A stretch of 64,000 nt of DNA from NCBI GenBank assembly GCA_023392125.1, contig JAEVZS010000017.1, forward strand, positions 124,001 to 188,000, written 5' to 3'. A program made the translations under genes and the position numbers. Below, in pieces: positions 43,109-51,996 of this stretch (position 1 is its first letter; each line of letters opens with the position of its first letter). The stretch comes from Bacteroidota bacterium (GTDB lineage Bacteria; Bacteroidota; Bacteroidia; Cytophagales; Cytophagaceae). The notes under the pieces were generated by a model. That model was given only the letters and a program-made list of their open reading frames with translations, was not told where the DNA came from and did no database searches.

Positions 43109-44041
43109 TTAATCAAGGATAATCGGACCATTGTGATTGATTTTGGACACAAAAATATCACTTCCGATATTAATTGCGTCAAAAGCTCTGGTCATCGCCT
43201 GAGCAACATTGTGTGCCGTAGCTTCCGACGTGCTTAGTGCAAAAAGTGAAGGACCTGAGCCTGATATCCCGCATCCCAGTGCGCCGGCATCAAGAGCGCT
43301 CTGCTTGACTTCCTCAAAGCCCGGAATCAGTATAGAACGTACCGGCTCGACGATTACATCCTGCATGGATCTCCCGATGAGTCCGTAATCAGATAGCATT
43401 AAACCGGCAATCAGGCCGCCGACATTGCCCCATTGTATAACAGCATCCTTCAATTGAATCTGTTTCTTCAGAATACTGCGGGCATCTTTGGTCTGGACTT
43501 CTATATGGGGGTGAATGAGTGCTGCATAGAGGTCTGAAGGAGTTGGTATTTTGACTACGTCCAGCGGAGAATAGCTCCGGATCAGAACAAAACCTCCGAT
43601 TAATGAAGGAGCTACGTTGTCGGCATGAGCCGAGCCGCATGCGATACGCTCACCTTCCATGGCAAAAGGAAGTAGTTCTTCCTGTGTCAGGGGGCGTCCC
43701 AATAGCTCATTGACAGCAAATACACCCGCTACCGAACTGGCAGCGCTACTGCCAAGTCCGCTTCCCAGCGGCATTTTTTTGTTGAGCTCAATCTCAATTC
43801 CCTGATCAGATCCTATTTTGTACAGGAAATTACTGATGGAAACACCTACTGTATTTTTTAAAGGATCTTTGGTCAGGCGCCCTTCATCTCCGGTGATGGA
43901 TTTTATCTTCAATCCGGAACCCGGTGTTTTTCTCAATATTACCTCATCTCCGGGAGCATCTACAGCAAATCCCAGAACATCAAATCCACAGGAGACATTT
44001 GCGACCGTAGCCGGAGCAAACACCTTTATACTTTCTTTCAT
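43109..44041 (-). CDS. thrB: Homoserine kinase
   Basis: 310 residues, GHMP kinase fold. MPLGSGLGSSAASSVAGVFA is the ATP-binding loop; KVFAPATVANVSCGFDVLGFA is the family N-terminus and GCGISGSGPSLFAL is GHMP motif 3. It phosphorylates homoserine for threonine synthase. It lies 8 bases downstream of thrA. Confidence 0.97.
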   Translation of the reverse strand: MKESIKVFAPATVANVSCGFDVLGFAVDAPGDEVILRKTPGSGLKIKSITGDEGRLTKDPLKNTVGVSISNFLYKIGSDQGIEIELNKKMPLGSGLGSSAASSVAGVFAVNELLGRPLTQEELLPFAMEGERIACGSAHADNVAPSLIGGFVLIRSYSPLDVVKIPTPSDLYAALIHPHIEVQTKDARSILKKQIQLKDAVIQWGNVGGLIAGLMLSDYGLIGRSMQDVIVEPVRSILIPGFEEVKQSALDAGALGCGISGSGPSLFALSTSEATAHNVAQAMTRAFDAINIGSDIFVSKINHNGPIILD

Positions 44042-44049
44042 TGCAACGA

Positions 44050-46509
44050 TTATGATTTAAGGTAATTACTGATGCTGATTATTTCAGCAAAAACCCCGGC
44101 TGCGGTAACCTCTGCTCCGGCTCCGGGACCTTTAATTACCAGTGGTCTTTCCTTATAGCGCTCAGTCGTAAACGAGATCATATTATCACTTCCCGACAGA
44201 CTGTAGAAGGGATGTTCCGGTCCGACAGACTCCAGATTGACAGTGGCTTTCCCGTTCTCAAGCTTTGCAATAAAGCGTAATACTTTTTTGTTTTTTTCTG
44301 CTTTGAGCAGTTGTTCTTCAAAAACAGCGTTATGCTTGTCAAGCTGAGCAAAGAAATCATCTACTGATTTAGCCTTCAGGCAAGGTTCCGGCAGTATATT
44401 CTCAACTTTTACATCGGATGGCTCCAGGTCAAAGCCAGCTTCACGGGCCAGGATCAGTATTTTTCTGGCTACGTCCATACCATTCAGATCATCGCGCGGA
44501 TCAGGTTCGGTAAATCCTCTTTCTTTCGCTTCTTTTACGATATCGACAAATCTGGCTCCAGGCTTGAAATTGTTAAATATATAGGAAAGAGTGCCTGATA
44601 AAATACCTTCAATTTTAATAATCTTGTCCCCGCTGTATTTTAAATCCCTCAATGTGTTGATTACCGGAAGTCCGGCGCCAACGTTGGTCTCATAAAGGAA
44701 TCTGGCCTTGTATTTCTGACAGGCTCTTTGCAGCTTTTCGTAATCTTTGTATTTGCCGGAGTTCGCAAGCTTATTTGGTGTAACAATGGAAATGCTGCTT
44801 TTTAATATTTCTTCATAATGAACAATGACATCCTTGCTGGATGTATTGTCAACAAAAACAGAATTTTCCAGATTAAGACGCTTCATTTCGCGTATAAACT
44901 GCTCTATATCCATATCCTGCCCGTCTTTCAGGAGCTTGTCCTTGCAGGTTTTAAGATCGATACCGTTTTCATTAAACAACATTTTTTTGCTGTTTGAAAC
45001 GGCAATGACATTAATCTTTAAGGACTTTTCTTTCAGGAGATATTCTGCGGCTTTTCGGATTTGTTGCATTAGCGTACTGCCGATAAGGCCTAGTCCGACA
45101 GCAAAAAGATTGAGTGTTTTGATATCAGAAAGGAAAAATGCTTCATGGAGAGCATTTAAAGCCTTGGATAAGTCATTTTTAGGAATTACTACACTGATAT
45201 TCAGCTCTGAAGATCCCTGGGCGATAGCGATAACATTGATCCCGTTTTTACCGAGAGCAGTAAACATTCTTCCGGCAATACCGGGAGTTTTTTTCATGTT
45301 TTCACCGATCAGGGCAACGATAGACAGATCAGTCTCTACATGGACTTTCTCTATTTTCTTTGAAGCCATTTCCGCTTCAAACTCGGCTTCGATCAGAAGC
45401 CTGGCTTTTTCAGCATCTTCCGGAGCTACTGCAAAACAAATAGAATATTCTGAGGAGGCCTGAGTGATCAATATAACATTGACACCTTTGCGGGCAAGGG
45501 CGCTGAATACTCGCGAGGAAACGCCGGGTACACCAACCATCCCGCTTCCCTGAAGATTGATAAGCGCAATATTACCAATAGAGGAGATGCCTTTGATAAG
45601 AAAATCATTGGCTTTTGTTTTCTCACTGATAAGAGTACCTTCAAATTCAGGATTGAAGGTGTTTTTTATCCAAATAGGAATCTTTTTATTAAATGCGGGC
45701 TGAAGAGTAGGAGGATAGATGACCTTGGCTCCGAAGTGTGAGAGCTCCATTGCTTCTACATAAGAAATTGCCGGTAGCGTAAAAGTCCTTTTTACAGCCC
45801 TCGGATCGGCAGTCATCACTCCGTTTACATCTGTCCATATTTCAACGCAATCGGCAGATAAGGCGGCAGCGACCAGTGATGCTGTATAATCCGAACCGCC
45901 GCGGCCAAGCGTGGTGGTTTCGGCTTTTTCGGTTGATGCAATAAAACCTGTTAAAACCTGAACATCGCGGGCAGCATCGAAATGCTCTTTTATGTTTTGA
46001 TTAGTATGCTTTACGTTTACTCTTGCGTTACCAAAGTTGTCATCAGTACGAATCAGGCTGCGTGCATCCACATAGGTGCATTTGATGCCCGATTGCAGCA
46101 TATATTCAGCCATGATGTAGGATGACATGCGCTCCCCGAAGCTTGAAACAAGATCCAGGGTCCTGGGGGAAAGTTCCTTTAAAAGAAATACACCGTGAAG
46201 GAGATCCTCCAGTTCATTAATAAGCATGCGGATATGGGCTACTACCTTGCTCTGGGTTTTAATATCCAATAGCTTTTTGATTGTGTCGAAGTGCCTCTTT
46301 TCAATTTCCTTGAGTGCTTTCTGATATGACTCATCGCTCTCAGAGGCTTTTTTGCCGGCCTCAACCAATAGATTGGTAACTCCGGACATTGCTGAAAATA
46401 CTACCGTGTATGCCTCTTTTTTCTTTTTGTACGACAATAATATATCAACAACTTTCGAGATACTGTCGGCATTACCAACGGAAGTTCCGCCAAACTTTAA
46501 TACTTTCAT
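44050..46509 (-). CDS. thrA: Bifunctional aspartokinase / homoserine dehydrogenase I
   Basis: 819 residues. The aspartokinase domain starts with MKVLKFGGTSVGNAD and contains TLGRGGSDYTASLVAAAL. Two ACT domains (about 310-460; GNIALINLQGSGMVGVPG and IVALIGENMKKTPGIAGR) are expected to bind the end product. The homoserine dehydrogenase domain begins at about residue 465 (FAVGLGLIGSTLMQQI, Rossmann) and includes EGILSGTLSYIFNNF and the catalytic-lysine block GMDVARKILILAREAG. It catalyses the first and third steps from aspartate to threonine. First gene of the thr operon. I see no threonine-rich leader peptide upstream, so control is probably allosteric. Confidence 0.97.
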   Translation of the reverse strand: MKVLKFGGTSVGNADSISKVVDILLSYKKKKEAYTVVFSAMSGVTNLLVEAGKKASESDESYQKALKEIEKRHFDTIKKLLDIKTQSKVVAHIRMLINELEDLLHGVFLLKELSPRTLDLVSSFGERMSSYIMAEYMLQSGIKCTYVDARSLIRTDDNFGNARVNVKHTNQNIKEHFDAARDVQVLTGFIASTEKAETTTLGRGGSDYTASLVAAALSADCVEIWTDVNGVMTADPRAVKRTFTLPAISYVEAMELSHFGAKVIYPPTLQPAFNKKIPIWIKNTFNPEFEGTLISEKTKANDFLIKGISSIGNIALINLQGSGMVGVPGVSSRVFSALARKGVNVILITQASSEYSICFAVAPEDAEKARLLIEAEFEAEMASKKIEKVHVETDLSIVALIGENMKKTPGIAGRMFTALGKNGINVIAIAQGSSELNISVVIPKNDLSKALNALHEAFFLSDIKTLNLFAVGLGLIGSTLMQQIRKAAEYLLKEKSLKINVIAVSNSKKMLFNENGIDLKTCKDKLLKDGQDMDIEQFIREMKRLNLENSVFVDNTSSKDVIVHYEEILKSSISIVTPNKLANSGKYKDYEKLQRACQKYKARFLYETNVGAGLPVINTLRDLKYSGDKIIKIEGILSGTLSYIFNNFKPGARFVDIVKEAKERGFTEPDPRDDLNGMDVARKILILAREAGFDLEPSDVKVENILPEPCLKAKSVDDFFAQLDKHNAVFEEQLLKAEKNKKVLRFIAKLENGKATVNLESVGPEHPFYSLSGSDNMISFTTERYKERPLVIKGPGAGAEVTAAGVFAEIISISNYLKS

Positions 46510-46724
46510 TGCTTATCTATGACTTTTCAAAAAAATTAGACAACCCACCCTTTTCCCGGCCCGATTATAATATTCTGGTAAAATTACATTTTCCGCAGGG
46601 GCTTTCAATAAAAAGTTTAAGAAATTATTGTAAAAGCAGGAGACCATTGTGCTGACACAAACATTCGCCGATGTGCGGGGGTTACATTTTGGAGTAGTAG
46701 GGTGAATTGAAATTTTTGTGGGGT

Positions 46725-47918
46725 ATGTGGAGAAGGAGATATTTCAATTGGATTTGTGGCGTGGCATCCTGTTTTTTGTTGCAGGCCTGTGCGGATAGCC
46801 CTGAAGATGTGGTGAGCAGCTATCTGGAGCACACCTTTCTGGATAATAACGGAATTAAGGCATATGATTTACTTTCGTCCGAAGATAAGCTATATACAGA
46901 CAGAAATGAGTTTGTGAAAAATCTGAAGAGGGAGAATGTGCTTAATAAGAAAATACTGGAAAAATATGAATCACATTTTTCCTATGAAATCATTGATACG
47001 CAAATAAACGAAGATACGAGTTTTGTTACCGTGGCTATCAGTAAGCCCAATGCAATCAATGTATTGGGAGAGCTGGTAGGATATGCGATGTATTCGGCTT
47101 TTGCTACATTGCCTGAAAATCAGCAGGCTCTGGCAATTGCCCGTAAGTTTGATGCTATTATGATGAGTAAGGATCGCCTACAGGTTACAGAGGAAAAGGT
47201 TTTCAGGCTGATAAAAGAAAAAGATGAATACCGGTTGTTTCTGGATCTTGGTCGGCCATATAAGCAGCAGCTATTGCATAAAGAAGCAGAAAATTTACGT
47301 AAGAAAGCAGAGTTGAAAGAACAAAATGGTGACTTTGAGGCTGCTTTGCAGATGTATAATGAATCCCTGGCTTTGAAGCATGATCAGGTGGTGCTCAGCC
47401 GGGCAATACTTATAAAAAGGCGGCTGGAGCATACACTTTATCCGGGACAGCAAAAGGACTTTGGTATGCTCCGTTTCAGACCCGAAACTATTGAAATACG
47501 AAAAGTTCGTATAAGGCGAAACCCGCAGGGACTGCCTGCTTATACAGAATATACTGCAAATGAATATATGGTTATGACTTATCAGGTGCAGAATATCTCC
47601 GAAGGACAGGTTTTTGCGATCGAAGAAGATAATATTTTCAGGACAAAGAGTCGTCTGACAGACAATTACGGGAATATAATGAGAGAGCTTCGGCCGGATA
47701 TTTATACAGATGAGATCGAGGGAATGGAGTTCAGATTATTAAAGCCAGGGGAAAAAGCCGTGTTTAAAGTGGTATGTGAAGTCCCGTTAAACAATAAGGC
47801 AGGAAAATTTACATGGAAAATTCTGCTAAAAACCGATAATGAGGGTGCTCAGACAGAAGCCTTTGTCGATTTTTGCAGTGATCAGATCCAGAATATATCC
47901 CGTATGGTTAAAGCATAG
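46725..47918 (+). CDS. Putative lipoprotein with a TPR-like segment
   Basis: 397 residues from the ATG at 46725 (a TTG at 46707 would add six). The lipoprotein signal ends at FLLQAC. Residues ~30-160 resemble small extracellular domains with the DUF4878-like start PEDVVSSYLEHTFLDNNG. A helical pair near 190-230 (KAELKEQNGDFEAALQMYNESLALK) is TPR-like. The last 150 residues look like an immunoglobulin-like beta sandwich. No enzymatic motif. Its 3' end overlaps the convergent Ppx/GppA gene by 11 bases. Confidence 0.72.
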   Translation: MWRRRYFNWICGVASCFLLQACADSPEDVVSSYLEHTFLDNNGIKAYDLLSSEDKLYTDRNEFVKNLKRENVLNKKILEKYESHFSYEIIDTQINEDTSFVTVAISKPNAINVLGELVGYAMYSAFATLPENQQALAIARKFDAIMMSKDRLQVTEEKVFRLIKEKDEYRLFLDLGRPYKQQLLHKEAENLRKKAELKEQNGDFEAALQMYNESLALKHDQVVLSRAILIKRRLEHTLYPGQQKDFGMLRFRPETIEIRKVRIRRNPQGLPAYTEYTANEYMVMTYQVQNISEGQVFAIEEDNIFRTKSRLTDNYGNIMRELRPDIYTDEIEGMEFRLLKPGEKAVFKVVCEVPLNNKAGKFTWKILLKTDNEGAQTEAFVDFCSDQIQNISRMVKA

Positions 47919-48822
47919 AGTGTAATACACCTTCTTTAAGAGCATAGGATGATACTCTGATATCCTCAAGCTGCAGACGTTTTCTGATAAAATTTATCAG
48001 CAGGCAGGCAACTACCACCATATCGACTCTTATGTCAATCATACCTGGTATACCAAGCCGTTCTTCCCGTGATTTGCAAACAATGTCTTCAGAAATAGAG
48101 ATATAATCCATCGAGGAAAGCAGATATTCTGTAGGTGTATTACCATTAAGAGGACCGCCTTTTTTTATCCAGTCAATCTCGGCAAGTGTGTCAAATGTCC
48201 CCGAAGATCCAATCAGAGTTGTGGGCTTGTAAAGTATTGAAGCATTAATGAGAGGATGGAGCTGGCTTTCAAGATAATTGTTCAGAGCAATTATTTGTTC
48301 CGGAGGAATAGGATCAGAAGTATGAAACAGGTCATAAAGCCTTTGAGCGCCTATTTCAAAGCTCTGACTCCAGAGAATTTGCTGATGATTACCGACTATA
48401 CATTCTACACTGCCACCGCCGATATCGATAATAAGATTGGTATCTGTACCAAGATGCAGCGCTGCCCGGACTCCCTGATAGATCAGATTGGCTTCTTCAA
48501 GTCCTGTAATGACTCTTATTTGTATGCCGGTGTGTGCAAATATGTCGGATACAAGCTGCTGTCCGTTTGCAGCGTTTCTGACAGCGCTGGTTGCTATGGC
48601 AACGATCAGGTCAGTGTTATGCTGAACAGCTTTTTCCTTAAAATAGGTCATGGTCCGGATGGCCCGACTATAAGCCTCGTCTGTAATAATACCTTTATTA
48701 ATACCATCTTTACCGAGTCTGACCGCGATTTTTTCGTTAAATATCCGCTGACCGTTCCCATCGGCAATGAGCATATTGAAGGTATTTGTTCCCAGGTCGA
48801 TTACACATAGGTTCTTCATCAT
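47908..48822 (-). CDS. Ppx/GppA family phosphatase
   Basis: 304 residues, actin-like ATPase fold. CVIDLGTNTFNMLIAD (phosphate 1), ATSAVRNAAN, TGLEEANLIYQGVR and LIIDIGGGSVECIVG (phosphate 2) are all characteristic of exopolyphosphatase/guanosine pentaphosphatase. It is the short form of about 300 residues, lacking the C-terminal HD-like domain of E. coli Ppx. It likely hydrolyses polyphosphate or pppGpp; which one is uncertain. Convergent with and overlapping the lipoprotein gene by 11 bases. Confidence 0.9.
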   Translation of the reverse strand: MMKNLCVIDLGTNTFNMLIADGNGQRIFNEKIAVRLGKDGINKGIITDEAYSRAIRTMTYFKEKAVQHNTDLIVAIATSAVRNAANGQQLVSDIFAHTGIQIRVITGLEEANLIYQGVRAALHLGTDTNLIIDIGGGSVECIVGNHQQILWSQSFEIGAQRLYDLFHTSDPIPPEQIIALNNYLESQLHPLINASILYKPTTLIGSSGTFDTLAEIDWIKKGGPLNGNTPTEYLLSSMDYISISEDIVCKSREERLGIPGMIDIRVDMVVVACLLINFIRKRLQLEDIRVSSYALKEGVLHSML

Positions 48823-48870
48823 ACTAAATATACTATAAACAAGATATAGTTGTGCAGGTCTGAAAATAAA

Positions 48871-48900
48871 AATAGCCGGCTTTACTAAAAGCCGGCTATT
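48871..48900 (-). terminator. Intrinsic terminator after the peroxiredoxin
   Basis: 13-bp perfect stem (AATAGCCGGCTTT at 48871-48883, complement at 48888-48900), tetraloop ACTA, then TTTTTATTTTC on the minus strand. It lies 22 bases after the peroxiredoxin stop. Confidence 0.93.
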
Positions 48901-48922
48901 TAAGTCTTTGAAAGAGGAATTG

Positions 48923-49552
48923 TTATTTGGATGACAAATAATCTTTTACGCCTTCTTGTGTTGCTTTCATTGCAGCTTCACCTTCAGACCAGTTGGCAGG
49001 GCATACTTCACCAAATTTTTCGTGATGATGAAGAGCGTCAACCATACGAATTGCTTCGTCAATATTTCTTCCCAGAGGAAGATCATTTACCAGCTGATGT
49101 CTGACGATTCCGTTTTTGTCAATAAGGAAAGTAGCACGATAAGCAATCGGGAGACCAACACATTCCATCATGCCGTTTTCATCGTATTCATACTCACCGG
49201 CAAGCACACCGTAGTTGATAGAGATGGTTTTTGCAACATCAGCAACTACAGGATAGGTAACACCCTGAATACCGCCTTGGTTTTTGGGGGTATTCAGCCA
49301 CGCAAGATGAGAGTTTTCAGTGTCAGTAGAGCAACCTACTACTGCAACGTTTCTTTTTTCAAATTCAGAAAGTTTTTCCTGAAATGCCAGAATTTCTGTA
49401 GGGCATACGAAGGTAAAATCTTTAGGATAGAAGAAGAAAATAACATCTTTTTTCCCTACATACTGTTCCAGCGAGAAGTTCTCAACGATTTCATCACCGT
49501 TGATTACTGCCGGAGCAGCGAATTTGGGAGCTTTTTTTCCTACTAGTGACAT
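48923..49552 (-). CDS. 2-Cys peroxiredoxin (AhpC/TSA family)
   Basis: 209 residues. The peroxidatic cysteine is Cys50 in YPKDFTFVCPTEILAF and the resolving cysteine is Cys184 in FGEVCPANWSEGE, the typical 2-Cys Prx pair; GLPIAYRATFLIDKNGIVRH is the conserved core. It reduces hydrogen peroxide and organic peroxides with thiol donors. The gene starts 30 bases after a PerR-like regulator and is most likely in its operon and under its control. Confidence 0.95.
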   Translation of the reverse strand: MSLVGKKAPKFAAPAVINGDEIVENFSLEQYVGKKDVIFFFYPKDFTFVCPTEILAFQEKLSEFEKRNVAVVGCSTDTENSHLAWLNTPKNQGGIQGVTYPVVADVAKTISINYGVLAGEYEYDENGMMECVGLPIAYRATFLIDKNGIVRHQLVNDLPLGRNIDEAIRMVDALHHHEKFGEVCPANWSEGEAAMKATQEGVKDYLSSK

Positions 49553-49582
49553 ATTTATAAATTTTAGAATAATAAAAATTTG

Positions 49583-50032
49583 TTAAGTAATCTGTATTTC
49601 AAGTTTAGGATCAATCTTTTCCGCATTGATTTGAAGCCGGATATCTGTGATCCGGAGATTCTTTTTCGTTTTTCGGTTGAAGTAATCAGCTAAAAGCTCC
49701 TTTAGCTCATTGTCTTCATAATCGATGATCTCATCGGTATTGGTACAATATATATGACTATGCGATGAGGTATTGCAGTCATAGCGGAAATTGCCTGAGT
49801 CGGTAAGAACTTTTGAAGCAAGATTATTTTGTACCAGCGTGTCAAGTGTTTTATACACTGTGCCAAGAGAAAGTCCGGGCAGACGGACTGTGACATAGTC
49901 AAAAATTTTTTCTGCCGATGGATGCTTCAGGTTATATAGGGACTCCAGTATAATCAGACGTTGGGGGGTAGACTTAAGCCCCATGTTTTTCAGGATCTCC
50001 TGTAATTGCTGATATGATAGTATAGCTGTCAA
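49583..50032 (-). CDS. perR: Fur-family regulator, PerR-like
   Basis: 149 residues. The winged helix (TPQRLIILESLYNLKHPSAE, LSLGTVYKTLDTLVQNNLA) is typical of Fur. The regulatory metal ligands of B. subtilis PerR align at the same numbers: His37, Asp85, His91, His93 and Asp104. His37 and His91 are the residues oxidised by peroxide in PerR. The structural zinc site is incomplete: Cys96 is present but residue 99 is Thr, and no C-terminal CxxC exists. Followed by a peroxiredoxin gene after 30 bases. A 7-5-7 palindrome (50049-50067) lies 17 bases upstream of the start and may be an autoregulatory site. PerR is more likely than Fur; no direct test is possible here. Confidence 0.82.
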   Translation of the reverse strand: MTAILSYQQLQEILKNMGLKSTPQRLIILESLYNLKHPSAEKIFDYVTVRLPGLSLGTVYKTLDTLVQNNLASKVLTDSGNFRYDCNTSSHSHIYCTNTDEIIDYEDNELKELLADYFNRKTKKNLRITDIRLQINAEKIDPKLEIQIT

Positions 50033-50048
50033 TGATTCCTAAATAAGA

Positions 50049-50067
50049 ATTATTATCTCTTAATAAT
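50049..50067. promoter_or_regulatory. Candidate PerR operator
   Basis: ATTATTA-TCTCT-TAATAAT, a perfect 7-bp inverted repeat with a 5-base spacer, 17 bases upstream of the PerR-like start. The half-site sequence is like a Fur/PerR box (TTATAATnATTATAA), but the spacer is wider than the usual single base. Confidence 0.45.
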
Positions 50068-50124
50068 CTCTCCAAAGTTAGGAATGAATACGCAGGCCTG
50101 AAAGTCTGGCTGTAGAAAGTTTTC

Positions 50125-50158
50125 AACAAAAAAAGAGCCTCCGGTGAAAGAGACTCTT
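50125..50158 (-). terminator. Terminator after the small membrane protein gene
   Basis: AAGAGCCTC (50133-50141) pairs with GAGACTCTT (50150-50158) with one mismatch; on the minus strand a T-run follows. It lies about 160 bases downstream of the gene ending at 50316, so assignment is tentative. Confidence 0.5.
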
Positions 50159-50315
50159 AAATTAACAGGTATCGGTTATGAATTGTAATGTGTTATTGTC
50201 TGTATATACTTCACAGAACAAAATGGTAACCATAAAAGAATGAAAAAAATTCTTTTTTTGAACAAAATTAAAAAGTGAAAATGTTATTTGGGGCTTAAAA
50301 AGCGCAGCAGTAGCT

Positions 50316-50513
50316 CTATTTCATTATAATCCTTTTAAAAATAAAAGGAACACGATCGGCTTTGTCAAGCAGATTTTCAAAAGTAAGCTGTGTTGAATCT
50401 GAAAGCTGATTTTGTGTACTGAATTCCTCAGGATTAATAAGTCCAAGCAGCATAATTCCAAACAGAATCAGGATTTTTACAGCGAATTTGAGGTTTGAAT
50501 CAGCGTGTGCCAT
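50316..50513 (-). CDS. Small hypothetical membrane protein
   Basis: 65 residues from the ATG at 50513; the frame is open to 50558, which would add 15 residues. One membrane helix (KFAVKILILFGIMLLGLI) is followed by a polar tail (NPEEFSTQNQLSDSTQLTFENLLDKADRVPF). No family recognised. It lies between perR and the LMW-PTP gene. Short length makes it uncertain. Confidence 0.4.
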   Translation of the reverse strand: MAHADSNLKFAVKILILFGIMLLGLINPEEFSTQNQLSDSTQLTFENLLDKADRVPFIFKRIIMK

Positions 50514-50665
50514 AATGGTAATGGGGTAAAAACAGGCAACCTTCAATTTTTTCTTCAAATATTGTAATAATATTTCTTATTTATACTTTGAAAGAGAGTG
50601 GAGGGTTAGGAACTTCGATTATTTTTTTAAAATTTGCTTTATATAACATGCTGAATCGGATAAAA

Positions 50666-51142
50666 ATGGTGAAAGTTTTATTTGTTTGCCTTGGGAACAT
50701 ATGCCGCTCTCCTATGGCAGAAGGACTTTTTAAAAAACATGTAGAAGAAAAAGGCCTTTCTGAAATGATTCATATAGATTCTGCAGGGACATCGAATTAC
50801 CATATTGGCAAACAGCCTGACAGCCGAATGTGTAAAACGGCCCTGAAAAGGGGAATTACACTTGATCATAAGGGAAGACAGCTTGGTGTTTCCGATCTGG
50901 ATGAGTATGATTATATTCTGGCGATGGATCAGTATAACTTCATGGATATCAAGTATCTGTATAAGGACGGTCAGATAAAGGCTTCTGTCATAATGATGAG
51001 AGATTATGATAGCGAGAAAAGCCAGATTGATGTGCCTGATCCGTATTATGGTGGTGAGGAGGGCTTTACCGAGGTTTATGATATTCTGGACAGATGTACC
51101 CGCAATTTTCTGAAGTTTCTTTGTGAAAAACACAGGCTTTGA
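50666..51142 (+). CDS. Low-molecular-weight protein-tyrosine phosphatase family
   Basis: 158 residues from the ATG at 50666; the open frame begins at 50588 without family homology. The active-site loop CLGNICRSP (Cys8, Arg14) starts right at the N-terminus, and the general acid Asp lies in DVPDPYYGG. Family members dephosphorylate tyrosine, but some act on ribulosamine-5-phosphates on glycated proteins. The next gene, one base downstream, is a fructosamine-kinase family protein, which supports the second role (see findings). Confidence 0.93.
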   Translation: MVKVLFVCLGNICRSPMAEGLFKKHVEEKGLSEMIHIDSAGTSNYHIGKQPDSRMCKTALKRGITLDHKGRQLGVSDLDEYDYILAMDQYNFMDIKYLYKDGQIKASVIMMRDYDSEKSQIDVPDPYYGGEEGFTEVYDILDRCTRNFLKFLCEKHRL

Positions 51143-51143
51143 A

Positions 51144-51992
51144 ATGGAATTTCAGAAAATATGGATGCAGTTTCCGGAAATGGCTGGCATTGATCTCCGG
51201 AAGGTGGAATTGCTTTCCGGTGGCGATATCTGTAAAGCTGCAAAGCTTGAAACCGGCAATGGGGTATTTTTTGTAAAATGGAACAAAGATGAAGGACTGT
51301 TACGAACGGAGCAAAAGAACCTTGACAAACTGAGAGAAACAGGGATTTTTCGTATCCCGGAATGTTATGGTTGTATTGCCTTCGAAGGCAATACCTATCT
51401 GCTTTTGGAGTATATCAGGAGCCGCAGCCCAATCGAATGCAACTGGCAGAAGTTTGGTGAACAGCTCCGGGCTTTGCACCAGGTAAGCCAGGATAGATAC
51501 GGGTTGGAATATAACAACTATATAGGGACTCTTCCTCAGGATAATAGCTTGTGTACAGACTGGACTGATTTTTATATTGAGCAAAGACTGGGATGTCAGT
51601 TGAAAATAGCGGGAAACATGCTGAATACTTCCATACACCGGAGTTTTGAGGCTTTGTTCATGAAGCTGGCTGATTTACTACCGGAAGGAAAACCTGAGCT
51701 GATTCATGGAGATCTGTGGAGTGGAAATTTTATAGTGGATGATGCGGGAGAAATTGTGCTTATTGATCCTGCTGCATACTACGGAAGAGGAGAGGCTGAT
51801 CTTGCGATGAGCAGTTTGTTCGGTGGATTTGATATGGATTTTTATAGAGCTTATGCCGGATGTCAGGCAGCTGATAAAGATATGGAAAGGCGTTTGGATA
51901 TTTACAAGCTATATCCTCTGCTTGCTCATCTTAATATGTTTGGGACTTCGTATACCAGTCCCATAGTATCCATTCTGAACTCATTTAAATAG
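51144..51992 (+). CDS. Fructosamine/ribulosamine kinase family protein
   Basis: 282 residues from the ATG at 51144; a GTG at 51123 would overlap the phosphatase gene. The protein-kinase-like fold shows VFFVKWNK (ATP lysine), YLLLEYI (hinge), LIHGDLWSGNFIVDD (catalytic loop Asp) and LIDPAAYYGRGEADLAM (metal-binding DPA). Bacterial members of this family phosphorylate ribulosamines or erythrulosamines on proteins, making the sugar adduct fall off. Gene order with an LMW-PTP fits that pathway. Substrate specificity cannot be set from sequence alone. Confidence 0.9.
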   Translation: MEFQKIWMQFPEMAGIDLRKVELLSGGDICKAAKLETGNGVFFVKWNKDEGLLRTEQKNLDKLRETGIFRIPECYGCIAFEGNTYLLLEYIRSRSPIECNWQKFGEQLRALHQVSQDRYGLEYNNYIGTLPQDNSLCTDWTDFYIEQRLGCQLKIAGNMLNTSIHRSFEALFMKLADLLPEGKPELIHGDLWSGNFIVDDAGEIVLIDPAAYYGRGEADLAMSSLFGGFDMDFYRAYAGCQAADKDMERRLDIYKLYPLLAHLNMFGTSYTSPIVSILNSFK

Positions 51993-51996
51993 ATAC

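Noticed and set aside
44825..45463. 212-codon plus-strand open frame
   Set aside because: Antisense to thrA; Ser/Phe-rich shadow translation without homology.
46510..46706. Possible threonine attenuator upstream of thrA
   Set aside because: No Thr/Ile-rich leader frame and no alternative hairpins seen.
48256..48810. 184-codon plus-strand open frame
   Set aside because: Antisense to the Ppx/GppA gene, no family features.
48956..49546. 196-codon plus-strand open frame
   Set aside because: Antisense to the peroxiredoxin gene, Cys/Phe-rich shadow frame.
50234..50256. AAAAGAAT...ATTCTTTT hairpin
   Set aside because: Weak AT-only stem in a very AT-rich stretch; likely chance.
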